Shown here: positions 56,247-64,000 of the stretch, one piece after another
Layout: each line of letters starts with the position of its first letter
Position numbering within the stretch: the first letter of the stretch is position 1
NCBI RefSeq assembly: GCF_003602005.1
Contig: NZ_QZWD01000003.1
Location: 62,001 to 126,000, forward strand
From: Salinisphaera sp. Q1T1-3
GTDB lineage: Bacteria > Pseudomonadota > Gammaproteobacteria > Nevskiales > Salinisphaeraceae
Direction of reading: 5' to 3'
Length of the DNA: 64,000 nucleotides
Notes under the pieces: generated by a model
The model's database searches: none
What the model was told of the DNA's origin: nothing
What the model saw: only the letters and a program-made list of their open reading frames with translations
Position numbers and translations under genes: made by a program

Positions 56247-56960
56247 TCAGTCGCCCGGGGCGGCATCGTCGTCCGGCTGGCTCTGCCAGCGGCCGACGCC
56301 GAGAAAGATCAGTCGCAGCTGTTTTTCGGCGCGCAGCATGAGAGCTGCGTTCTCGGCAGCGTCGGGGTCGACGTCCAGGATGCGTTCCGACAGGGCGATG
56401 ATGGCGTTGACCACCAGGCCGGCGATCATCTGCAGATCCTCGTCGGTGATGCTGCCGAACGTATCGAAATGGCCGAAGTCGCGGGCGAGCTCGATGACCA
56501 GGCTGTCGATTTCGGCATCGATCGCGCGCCGGATGGGAACGGTCCCGGCGAAACGCTCCTTGACGAGGAACTGGAACAATAGCCGTCGGTCACGCACGTG
56601 ATAGGCAAAAAGAGATACCGCGTAACGTGTCATGCCCTTGAGCGGCAGCGAGGGCAGGTCGGCATCGCGGAGCAGGGTGCGGAGCTCGGCGAATGTATCC
56701 TCGACGAGCGTCAGCCCGAGCGCGTCCATGTCGGCGAAATGACGATAGAACGCGGTGGGGACCACGCCGGCCTCACGCGCGACCTGGCGCAGCGACAGCG
56801 CAGAGAAATTCGCTTCACGGGCCACCAGCGACAGGGCAGCCTGCATGAGCGCTGCACGTGCTTCTCCGCGGCGGGGGCTCGGGCGACGAGGCGTTGAGGC
56901 GGCACCGGGCATGTTGGGTCGATCAGCGGCTGCGGTTGAAACGGAGGCGGGTGAGGCCAC
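56247..56960 (-). CDS. TetR-family regulator, FabR-like
   Basis: A transcription repressor with an N-terminal helix-turn-helix: ALMQAALSLVAREANFSALSLRQVAREAGVVPTAFYRHFADMDALGL. This closely follows E. coli FabR ([22 protein letters not shown]), which represses unsaturated fatty-acid genes. The C-terminal ligand domain is alpha-helical and has the FabR-like LFQFLVKERFAGT. Start is GTG at 56960, or ATG at 56912 if the Ala/Pro-rich first 16 residues are not made; neither has a clear ribosome site. No fab or des gene is near, so its targets are not visible here. FabR function is inferred from the DNA-binding domain. Confidence 0.82.
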   Translation of the reverse strand: MASPASVSTAAADRPNMPGAASTPRRPSPRRGEARAALMQAALSLVAREANFSALSLRQVAREAGVVPTAFYRHFADMDALGLTLVEDTFAELRTLLRDADLPSLPLKGMTRYAVSLFAYHVRDRRLLFQFLVKERFAGTVPIRRAIDAEIDSLVIELARDFGHFDTFGSITDEDLQMIAGLVVNAIIALSERILDVDPDAAENAALMLRAEKQLRLIFLGVGRWQSQPDDDAAPGD

Positions 56961-57198
56961 CCGCGGGACATTGTAAGCCCTTGGCGATATTTTCTCGCCG
57001 GACGATGACGAACGGCAGCGTTGGCGATCCAGGGCCGGCTCCTGCTTGCCGTCGGCACAGGTCCGTCATGCCGGTGTACCCGGGCGCCCCGGACTCGGGG
57101 TGGCAAGCCGCGGGCAGGTGTTGTGCCGGCGTTGCCGGGCTGCGCCAAAGAGCCTAAGCTCAAGACAGGAATTTCTTTGCAGCGTTCGGCGCGCCACC

Positions 57199-57489
57199 AT
57201 GCTCAGGCTGCTTGAAACAATCAAGGATTCAACCGAAGCCGCCGTTGATTCGGCCACGGTACATCTGGAGAACAGCCATCGACTGGTGGGTGGGTATATC
57301 GCGCGCCAGGCGCGGCGCATCACGTCGTTGCGCGACCGGTCATCGGGCACGGGTGAGCGCGTGACCGGGCCGAGCATCTACGACGTCATGCGCGGTGTGA
57401 ACCGTGAATTCGGCGCGTTCGGTACCGATGTGTTCGAGATCATCGACGATGCGCGTGCGCGCCGTCTCGCCGAGCGGGATCGTTCGTGA
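57199..57489 (+). CDS. small protein of unknown function upstream of the MscK-type gene
   Basis: A 96-residue basic, soluble protein: starts MLRLLETIKDSTEAAVDSAT, a short amphipathic helix, then HRLVGGYIARQARRITSLRD and a C-terminal VFEIIDDARARRLAERDRS. I do not recognise the family. The ATG at 57199 is preferred because the upstream part of the open frame shows no codon bias. It ends 63 bases before the MscK-type gene on the same strand, so co-transcription is likely. Confidence 0.6.
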   Translation: MLRLLETIKDSTEAAVDSATVHLENSHRLVGGYIARQARRITSLRDRSSGTGERVTGPSIYDVMRGVNREFGAFGTDVFEIIDDARARRLAERDRS

Positions 57490-57552
57490 TCGGCGATCTC
57501 TCGTAAGCTGGCGTGTACGGCTTGCCGTTGCATAATTAGGCTTTTGCAGCCG

Positions 57553-60500
57553 ATGAGAGTGGCGCCGGTGGCCCCGTCTGTTCCGTGTCGATCCCTGCGC
57601 TGTCAGGCGGCGCTCGTCCTTGTGGCATGTCTGCTGGCGATGTTGTCGTCAGCGGTTGCCACGGCGGCGCCGTCGAGTGCGTCCTCGAATCTGGACAGCG
57701 CGTCGCAGATCAACCACGTCAAGAACGAGATCGAGACGCTCAAGTCGCGCAAGGATCTGGACGAGGCCACCCAATCCCACGCACTCGACACCTACCAGAA
57801 GACGCTGTCGGCGTTGGAGGCCGCCCAGGCTGATCGGCGCCAGACCGATGCGTTGCGCAAGGCGGCCGACAACGCGCCGAGCGAGATCGATGCCACGCAG
57901 GGCCAGTTGCGCAATCTCGACCAGCCGCCGTCGCTGGAGGCCCTGTCATCGATGCCGCTGGAGCGGCTGTCCAAGCGTGCTGATGACATCCGCAGCCAGT
58001 TGACCGATGCCCAGGCCCGCCTGTCGGACCTGCGCGACAAGCTCACGCGGATCGCCCAGCAGCCGGAACAGCTGCGTCAGGCTCTGGCCGAGGCACGCAG
58101 CAAGCTGCAGTCTCTGGCCAACGACAACGCCAGCGACATCGGTAACACCAACAGTATTCGCAGTCAGGCGCAGAGTGCGCTCGCCTCGGCCCGGCGCGAA
58201 GCACTCAACGCCGAAATCGAGCGGCTTCAGCAGGCGCTTTCCGGTCTGGACGCCCGTGAACGTCTGCTCGAGGCCCAGCGCTCGCTGGCCGAGGCCCAGG
58301 TCGCGCGGCTCAATGAAGCGCTGGCCACGGCACAGACCGCGCTTTCGCGCGAGCAATCGGCCTCTGCACAGTCGCTTCAAAGCGCCAGTGAAGACAAGCT
58401 CAGTGAGCTGCGCACGGCCCTGGCTCCGATCAGCCAGGCGGCACAGAAGAACGTCGAGCTGACGCACCAGCTCGCCGAGTTCACACAGAACACGGAAGCG
58501 CTCTCGCAGCGCCAGTCCGATCAGCGCGCCCAAGTCGACAATCTAGAGCGTCGACTCAATCTGGTTCAGCGTCAGCTCGAGATCGGCGGCGGTTCGGTAG
58601 CCCTGGGCGATGTGCTTCGCAACCAGCGTCGTCGGCTTGCCAGTCCGTCGCTGTCGTTTCTGTCCAGCAATACACTGTCCGGCCTGCCGGATGTCTCGAG
58701 CGCCGAGCTCGATCGTTTCCAGTTGCAGCAGGATCGCACGGAGCTCGACAATCCTGATCGGTTGGCCGATCGCATGGCCGATCAGGCCGGTGTCACGCTC
58801 ACGGCCGGACAGCGCGAGTCCCTGGTCAATCTATTGCAGCAACGGCGCGCGATCGTCGATCAGCTCATCGATGCCGAGGGCCGCTACGTCGACATCGGGC
58901 GCGAGCTGAAAGCGCTGTCGCAGCAGTACAATGACACCCTCACTTCGTTCAACCGGCTGTTGGACGAGCGCCTGTTCTGGCTGCCGTCGTTCCGGGGTAT
59001 CTGGCTTGACTGGCCGATGCGGATGGTGGCGGATCTGCCGTGGCTGATCGACCCGCGATCCTGGCGGTCGGCACTCATGGCCTTCGTCTCCGGGGTGACG
59101 GCTCGGCCGTTCATCGCCGGGTTGTCGGCGTTCTTCATCACCATACTGATCGCACTCCGTCGCCCGATGCGCCGGCAGATGCGCCGGCTCGGCGAGCCGG
59201 TCGGCAACGTCAGCCGGGATACGATCTGGTTGACGTTGCGGGTGGCGGTGATCACGGTGATGCTGTCGCTGCCGTCGATCGTACTGCCGTTGATCATCGG
59301 TTATCTGACCGGGCATGCGCCGGGGGCGACCCGTTTCGCGCGCGCGGTGGCGGCTGGCATCTTTCAGCTCGGCATGCTGTGGCTGTTCATCGAGCCATTC
59401 GCCACGATCTGTCGGCCCTACGGGTTGGCCGATCGGCACTTCCGCTGGCCGGCCAGCGCGCGCCGGGGGCTGCATCGCAATCTGCGGTGGCTGCTGTTCG
59501 CGCTGATTATCCCGATCATGGTCATCTCCATGACCGAGGTCTTCGACGACGACGCGAAGCGCGAGACGCTCGGCCGCGCGGCCTTCATGCTCGGCGAGGT
59601 GTCGATCGCCATCTTCGCCTGGCGCGTTCTGCATCCGGTAACCGGGGCGTTGGCCGATGTCATGACCGAAGACGATGGCGGTCACTGGCGTCTCGGCTAT
59701 CTCTGGCTACCGGTAGCCACGGCGGTCCCGTTGGCGTTGTCCGGTCTGGCGGCGATGGGGTATTACTACACCGCGCTGCAGCTACAGACGCGCTTCTTCT
59801 ATTCGTCGGCACTGCTGGGCGGTGCGGTCATCTTCTACAGTCTGATCGTGCGCTGGCTGACCGTCGCCGAGCGTCGGCTGGCGCTGGCGCGGGCGCTACG
59901 GCGCCGTGAGGAGGCACGCGAAGCGCGGGCCTCGCGCGAGGCCGCGGCGGTCTCCGGCGACAGCGCGCCGGAAAATCTCGAAGCCCTCGAGATCGATCTC
60001 GTGCAGATCAGCGAGCAGACCCGTGGACTGATCAAGGTGGTGATCACCCTGGTGATCGGTGCCGGGCTCTGGTTCGTTTGGTCGGGCACGCTGCCGGCGC
60101 TGCAGCTTCTGGATAACATCACCCTGTGGCAGCACACCAGTCGGGTCGACGGCCAGACCACGGTGACCAACGTCACCCTCGGGGCATTGCTGCTTTCGGT
60201 GGCCGTGGGTGTTGTCACGGCCCTGGCGGGGCGCAACCTGCCGGGCTTTCTCGAAATCACGGTGTTGCGCCGTTTTTCGATGGACGCCGGCAGCCGCTAT
60301 GCCATGGCCACGCTGTTCCAGTACGCCATCGTCATTCTGGGGCTGTTGGTCGCGGTCAATCTGATCGGGCTGAAATGGTCCTCGATCCAGTGGCTGGTCG
60401 CGGCCATCGGTGTCGGTCTGGGTTTCGGTCTCCAGCAGATCTTCGCCAATTTCATTTCCGGCATCCTGATTCTGTTCGAGCGACCGGTGCGCGTCGGCGA

Positions 60501-61047
60501 TACCGTGACGGTGGGTACGCTGACCGGCACGGTGTCGCGTATCCGGATCCGGGCGACGACGATCACGGACTGGGACAACAAGGAAGTGGTGATCCCGAAC
60601 CAGACGTTCATCACCGAAACCGTGATCAACTGGACGCTGACCGACGACATCACGCGTTTGATCCTGCGTTTCTGCGTGGCCCTGGATTCCGACGGCGATC
60701 TCGTCGAACGGCTCATCAACGAGGCGATCGACGCCGAACCGGTCGCGCTGGAAACGCCTGCCCCCTCGGTTTTCATGGTGGGCTACGACGACAGCGCGAT
60801 CATCTACGAAGCCCGCGTGTTCTATCACGATCTGTACAACCTGCTGCCGCTACAGCACGCCCTCTATCGTCGTGTCCATGGCGCTTTCAAGGCCAACGGC
60901 ATCCGGATCGTCTACCCGCAGCACGATCTGCATCTGCGCTCTGTGGATCAATCGGTGGGCAGCGTGTTTTCACATCGCGATGCGCACGACAACGATGACG
61001 AGGCTCGAGGGCAGCCCGATACGCCGCCCGGCCTGCCGTCGAGCTGA
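57553..61047 (+). CDS. mechanosensitive channel, MscK/KefA type
   Basis: A 1164-residue large MscS-superfamily channel. After a signal peptide (VLVACLLAMLSSAVATAA) comes a long periplasmic coiled-coil region (about 50-470), then roughly eight extra membrane helices (500-800). The MscS core follows: pore helix WSSIQWLVAAIGVGLGFGLQQIFANFISGILILFERPVRVGDTV, then GTVSRIRIRATTITDWDNKEVVIPNQTF and the cytoplasmic alpha/beta vestibule. Such channels release solutes on hypo-osmotic shock; MscK also responds to potassium. An in-frame TTG lies three codons upstream of the ATG. It is convergent with opgD, only 4 bases apart. Confidence 0.92.
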   Translation: MRVAPVAPSVPCRSLRCQAALVLVACLLAMLSSAVATAAPSSASSNLDSASQINHVKNEIETLKSRKDLDEATQSHALDTYQKTLSALEAAQADRRQTDALRKAADNAPSEIDATQGQLRNLDQPPSLEALSSMPLERLSKRADDIRSQLTDAQARLSDLRDKLTRIAQQPEQLRQALAEARSKLQSLANDNASDIGNTNSIRSQAQSALASARREALNAEIERLQQALSGLDARERLLEAQRSLAEAQVARLNEALATAQTALSREQSASAQSLQSASEDKLSELRTALAPISQAAQKNVELTHQLAEFTQNTEALSQRQSDQRAQVDNLERRLNLVQRQLEIGGGSVALGDVLRNQRRRLASPSLSFLSSNTLSGLPDVSSAELDRFQLQQDRTELDNPDRLADRMADQAGVTLTAGQRESLVNLLQQRRAIVDQLIDAEGRYVDIGRELKALSQQYNDTLTSFNRLLDERLFWLPSFRGIWLDWPMRMVADLPWLIDPRSWRSALMAFVSGVTARPFIAGLSAFFITILIALRRPMRRQMRRLGEPVGNVSRDTIWLTLRVAVITVMLSLPSIVLPLIIGYLTGHAPGATRFARAVAAGIFQLGMLWLFIEPFATICRPYGLADRHFRWPASARRGLHRNLRWLLFALIIPIMVISMTEVFDDDAKRETLGRAAFMLGEVSIAIFAWRVLHPVTGALADVMTEDDGGHWRLGYLWLPVATAVPLALSGLAAMGYYYTALQLQTRFFYSSALLGGAVIFYSLIVRWLTVAERRLALARALRRREEAREARASREAAAVSGDSAPENLEALEIDLVQISEQTRGLIKVVITLVIGAGLWFVWSGTLPALQLLDNITLWQHTSRVDGQTTVTNVTLGALLLSVAVGVVTALAGRNLPGFLEITVLRRFSMDAGSRYAMATLFQYAIVILGLLVAVNLIGLKWSSIQWLVAAIGVGLGFGLQQIFANFISGILILFERPVRVGDTVTVGTLTGTVSRIRIRATTITDWDNKEVVIPNQTFITETVINWTLTDDITRLILRFCVALDSDGDLVERLINEAIDAEPVALETPAPSVFMVGYDDSAIIYEARVFYHDLYNLLPLQHALYRRVHGAFKANGIRIVYPQHDLHLRSVDQSVGSVFSHRDAHDNDDEARGQPDTPPGLPSS

Positions 61048-61051
61048 TTGA

Positions 61052-62665
61052 TCAGCCGGCGCGTGCGGGCGCCGGCAGGGGCTGCGGATAATAGCTGTAG
61101 ACCCAGCGCTCGGACAGGGCCGTATCGCCGCGCCGAATGCGACAGCGCAGCACGACCGGCGTATCAGCGGCTGCCGGCGTCGGCCCGCGCCAGCCGAAGA
61201 AGACGCGCCATACCGGGCCGTCATTCTCGACGGTCTTGATGTACGGGTTGCTGATGTGTCCCGTGCTGGCGTCGATCTCCAGACTGACGTGCTTGTCGGG
61301 CTTGTCGCCGTTGACCGGCCCGCCTGTGAAGTCGATCACGAATTCCCGATTCTGCGGCACGTAACCCGGCTTGCCGGGCACGCCGATCCGGCCGGTGCGC
61401 GTGGCGACCACCCGGGCCAGATGCCGGGCGAACGTCGGCGATGTCGTCCAGGTGAGGCGATAATCGAAAGCCCAGTGACGGCCGGCGCGGGCCGCTACCT
61501 GCGGGATCCAGAACGCGTTGACGTTATCGCTGTATTCAACGTTGGTCGGCCATTCATACAGGGCGATTTGGCCGTCGCCCCAGTCGCCGCGCGGGGTGAT
61601 CCAGGCGTCGGGACGGCGCTCGAAGGCCACGGCCGGGTCGAGATAATGCGCGGCGCGTCGGTCGCGTTGCAGCAATCCGAAGCCGCGGGGGCTCGGCGTC
61701 TGAAAAAGACTGGTATCGGGCCGGGGCGGGTTGTTCAAGGCACGCCACAGCCGCTCGCCGTCGCGGGTCTCGATGACCAGACCGTCGCTGTCATGGACCT
61801 CCGGGCGCCAGTCCTGGCCGAAACGACCGTTCGTTTCGGAAAACCAGAACATGCTGGTCAGCGGGGCAATGCCCAGCCGTGCGATGTCGGCCCGCTGGAA
61901 AAGCCGGGTCTCGATATCCATGACCACATCGCCAGGGTGCGTGCATCGCATGCGATAGGCGCCGGTCACGGTCGGCCCGTCGAGCAGGGCATGAATCGTG
62001 ATGTGTGTGTCGTTAAGGGCCGGCTTTTCGATCCAGAAACGGGTGAACGCGGGGAAGGACTCCTGATCGGCCAGGCCGGTGTCCACGGCCAGACCACGGG
62101 CCGACAGACCGTACTGATCGCGTGATCCCGGGCTACGGAAATAGCTTGCCCCCTTGAAGGCCAGCCATTCGTGATCATCGGTACGTCGGTCGCGCAGCCG
62201 AAAACCGGCGTAGCCGAGATCATTTGGCAGCGCGGTGCCACCGTCGCTGTCCGGCAACGTGAACGCGGCCGGATCATAGGGCAGTCGGCGAACGATGCCG
62301 TCCTCGACGAGATTGATTTCGACCGGCGTGTCCGCGCCGGCGTCCACGGGCAAGAGTTCGAGCGTGAATGGCGATTCGGCGTTCTGCCAACGTCGGCCGG
62401 CGTCGGTGGTGCGGATGCGGCGCGATGTGTCGTAGTTCAGCGCGGCAAGCTGTTTGCTGTCGGGCGCCGGCGGTGCTGTGTAGGGTTGGGCAGCCTGTCG
62501 GCGAGCGAGCGCAACGAGCGCTTCGAAAGAGAACGGTTGGCCGTCAGCCCACGGTGCGCCGGCGTCGGTGGCGAAGGCACGGGGCGAGGCGACCAGCGAC
62601 GAAAGAAAGCCGGCGCCCGCCCATGCCGCACAGGACAGGAGTAGACGCCGGCGGGTCGGCATCAT
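61052..62665 (-). CDS. opgD: periplasmic glucan biosynthesis protein OpgD/MdoD
   Basis: Acts in the structure of osmoregulated periplasmic glucans. The 537-residue protein has a Tat signal (MMPTRRRLLLSCAAWAGAGF, twin Arg), then the MdoG/MdoD fold: FSFEALVALARRQAAQPY, YDTSRRIR, FRLRDRRTDDHEWLAFKGASYFRSPG, RGLAVDTG, EFPAFTRFWIEKP-like block, and the C-terminal Ig-like domain. The Tat signal favours OpgD over OpgG (Sec). No opgH glucosyltransferase gene is near, so the pathway partner must be elsewhere. It lies just after rpoH on the same strand. Confidence 0.9.
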   Translation of the reverse strand: MMPTRRRLLLSCAAWAGAGFLSSLVASPRAFATDAGAPWADGQPFSFEALVALARRQAAQPYTAPPAPDSKQLAALNYDTSRRIRTTDAGRRWQNAESPFTLELLPVDAGADTPVEINLVEDGIVRRLPYDPAAFTLPDSDGGTALPNDLGYAGFRLRDRRTDDHEWLAFKGASYFRSPGSRDQYGLSARGLAVDTGLADQESFPAFTRFWIEKPALNDTHITIHALLDGPTVTGAYRMRCTHPGDVVMDIETRLFQRADIARLGIAPLTSMFWFSETNGRFGQDWRPEVHDSDGLVIETRDGERLWRALNNPPRPDTSLFQTPSPRGFGLLQRDRRAAHYLDPAVAFERRPDAWITPRGDWGDGQIALYEWPTNVEYSDNVNAFWIPQVAARAGRHWAFDYRLTWTTSPTFARHLARVVATRTGRIGVPGKPGYVPQNREFVIDFTGGPVNGDKPDKHVSLEIDASTGHISNPYIKTVENDGPVWRVFFGWRGPTPAAADTPVVLRCRIRRGDTALSERWVYSYYPQPLPAPARAG

Positions 62666-62686
62666 CGGAATGCGATGCCGGGGCGG

Positions 62687-63562
62687 TCAGGCTGCCATGG
62701 CGCCGCGCAGTTTCTTGATTGCAGCAACCTCGAGCTGGCGGATGCGCTCGGCGGACACACCATATTTGTCCCCGAGCTCCTGCAGGCCAATCTTGCCTTC
62801 CTCTCGCAGCCAACGGGACTCCAGAATATCCCGGCTTCGATCGTCGAGTGACGTCATTGCACGGCCCAGATTGTCGTGCTGATAACTCTGCCAGTTATCG
62901 TTCTCGATATCGTTGGCCGGATCGTCGCCTTCGCCGGAGGACAGATAGTCCTCGGGTGCGTAGGCGCTTTCCTCGTCCGAGGTCGGCAGTGCGTTGAACG
63001 ATTGGTCGCCGCCGGAAAGACGACGCTCCATCTGCAGTACCGTCTCCGGTTTGACGCCGAGATCGCCGGCAACCGTCTCGACTTCGGCATGGTTCATCCA
63101 GCCGAGCCGTTTCTTCGAGCTGCGCAGGTTGAAGAACAGTTTGCGCTGTGCCTTGGTGGTCGCCACCTTGACGATGCGCCAGTTGCGCAGGATGTACTCA
63201 TGAATCTCGGCACGAATCCAGTGCACGGCGAACGAGATCAGCCGTACGCCGACGTCCGGGTCGAACCGTTTGACGGCCTTCATGAGGCCGATGTTGCCTT
63301 CCTGCACGAGATCGGCCAGCGGCAGCCCGTAGCCGGAGTAGCCGCGTGCTACGTGCACGACGAAGCGCAGGTTCGAGAGAATGAGCTTCTGGGCAGCCTG
63401 GATATCGCCTTCGTCGCGCAGCCGGCGTGCCAGCTGCTGTTCGTCGTCCTGTTCCAAGACAGGAATGTTGGAAACAGCCTGAAGATAGGATTCGATGCTG
63501 GCCGACGACAGGGTCGGCAGGTTCATGTTCGTCGTGGTCGGAACAGTCACTTCACTGGCCAT
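62687..63562 (-). CDS. rpoH: heat-shock sigma factor RpoH (sigma-32)
   Basis: The 291-residue sigma factor directs RNA polymerase to heat-shock promoters. Region 2 contains [43 protein letters not shown]. The RpoH box and DnaK/DnaJ contact region read [17 protein letters not shown]. Region 4 ends in [27 protein letters not shown] strong GGAGG (63570-63574) lies 7 bases before the ATG. ftsX is immediately upstream on the same strand, as in E. coli, and opgD is 21 bases downstream. Confidence 0.97.
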   Translation of the reverse strand: MASEVTVPTTTNMNLPTLSSASIESYLQAVSNIPVLEQDDEQQLARRLRDEGDIQAAQKLILSNLRFVVHVARGYSGYGLPLADLVQEGNIGLMKAVKRFDPDVGVRLISFAVHWIRAEIHEYILRNWRIVKVATTKAQRKLFFNLRSSKKRLGWMNHAEVETVAGDLGVKPETVLQMERRLSGGDQSFNALPTSDEESAYAPEDYLSSGEGDDPANDIENDNWQSYQHDNLGRAMTSLDDRSRDILESRWLREEGKIGLQELGDKYGVSAERIRQLEVAAIKKLRGAMAA

Positions 63563-63764
63563 TTGCTAGCCTCCATTGGGCCACTGGCGTATGAACGCAT
63601 TTTAGCAAAATACGCCCGTCACGGCAGTGTGCACGGTCTGCGGGATAGACAACGCCCGTGATCGCGAAGTTCCCGCGAGCGCGACTGCCCTCGTGCCTTT
63701 AAAGAATCGTTGCCCGATTGATAACTCGGTGCGACTGGCGCCCGGCTGAACGGCCCGGTGTCAT

Positions 63765-64000
63765 TCACCCTGGTTCGATGGCGGCGAGCTGTCGATTGAC
63801 CGTGATCGCGCAGCCCACCCAGCCGAGCAGGATCCCGATCAGCACCACGAGCCCGATGCCCGACAGGCCGAGTCCTTCCAGTGCCAGCGCACCGTTATAC
63901 GACGAGACCAGCGTGGCCAGCGGGCCGCCGAGGGCGATGTAGCAGCCGCCGAGAACGACCAGGGCAACCACGGCGCCGAGCAGGCCGTACCACAGCCCGC
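63765..64000 (-). CDS. ftsX: cell division protein FtsX, C-terminal fragment (window edge)
   Basis: The last 78 codons are present; the gene runs past the right end. The peptide has two membrane segments: GLWYGLLGAVVALVVLGGCY and LEGLGLSGIGLVVLIGILLGWVGCAI. It ends VNRQLAAIEPG, the FtsX C-terminus. FtsX with FtsE forms the ABC complex that activates cell-wall hydrolases at the septum. Its position directly before rpoH matches the ftsYEX-rpoH order. The 202-base gap to rpoH should contain the rpoH promoters; TAAAAT on the minus strand near the rpoH start is one weak -10 candidate. Confidence 0.9.
   Translation of the reverse strand, partial: GLWYGLLGAVVALVVLGGCYIALGGPLATLVSSYNGALALEGLGLSGIGLVVLIGILLGWVGCAITVNRQLAAIEPG

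Overview
The window reads as one stretch of chromosome from a GC-rich gammaproteobacterium. The gene families and order fit that class: pilMNOPQ with aroK/aroB and gltB, rhlB divergent from trxA-rho, rph divergent from yicC, gmk-rpoZ-spoT, ftsX-rpoH, and a FabR-type regulator. Halophily, and a relative of the Salinisphaera group, is a guess. It rests on a secreted domain resembling haloarchaeal DUF7282 and on several osmotic or ion-handling genes (an MscK-type channel, a CASTOR/POLLUX-type channel, CorA, OpgD). I saw no tRNA, rRNA, CRISPR, prophage or complete insertion sequence. Coding density is high, and most genes overlap or abut in operons.

Layout. 1-9707 (minus strand): pilMNOPQ for the type IV pilus inner-membrane platform and secretin, then an unusual Ig-like lipoprotein, then aroK, an RDD membrane protein and aroB, and the first 30 codons of gltB. 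9933-13738 (plus): PBP1A, a conserved protein of unknown function and a universal stress protein. 13760-18408: cysQ and rhlB (minus) divergent from trxA and rho (plus); Rho carries a long Asn/Gly-rich N-terminal extension. 18818-25983 (minus): a secreted DUF7282-like protein, pqiABC, citrate synthase and malic enzyme. 26115-29072 (minus): a CPXCG protein, hemW, rdgB and rph. 29228-38088 (plus): yicC, gmk, rpoZ, spoT, ridA, recG and the CASTOR/POLLUX-like channel. 38227-40079 (minus): corA and comF. 40146-43090 (plus): bioB-bioF-bioD. 43693-49783 (plus): a cytochrome c oxidase cluster (coxB, ctaD, SURF1, a small assembly-type protein, ctaA, ctaB) with no subunit III and no Cox11 gene. 49850-50876 (minus): YqcC and a transglycosylase lipoprotein. 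51109-55508 (plus): cysJ, cysI and a DUF2059 protein. 56247-64000: a FabR-like regulator, a small unknown protein, an MscK-type channel, OpgD, rpoH and the 3' end of ftsX.

The main unexplained structure is a dispersed repeat of about 270-305 bp, with four recognisable copies (A at 18529, B at 28078, C at 43090, D at 55729). It has imperfect terminal inverted repeats beginning GGGC(C/G)TGTT and sits in CTAG sites with an apparent TA duplication. Three of the four copies lie exactly inside the TAG stop codon of a neighbouring gene, and the first G of the element rebuilds the stop. Copy B also appears to have separated the rdgB start codon from its ribosome-binding site. A second notable point is the oxidase: subunit I has Gly where the D-channel entry Asp is normally found, in the same cluster that lacks subunit III and Cox11.
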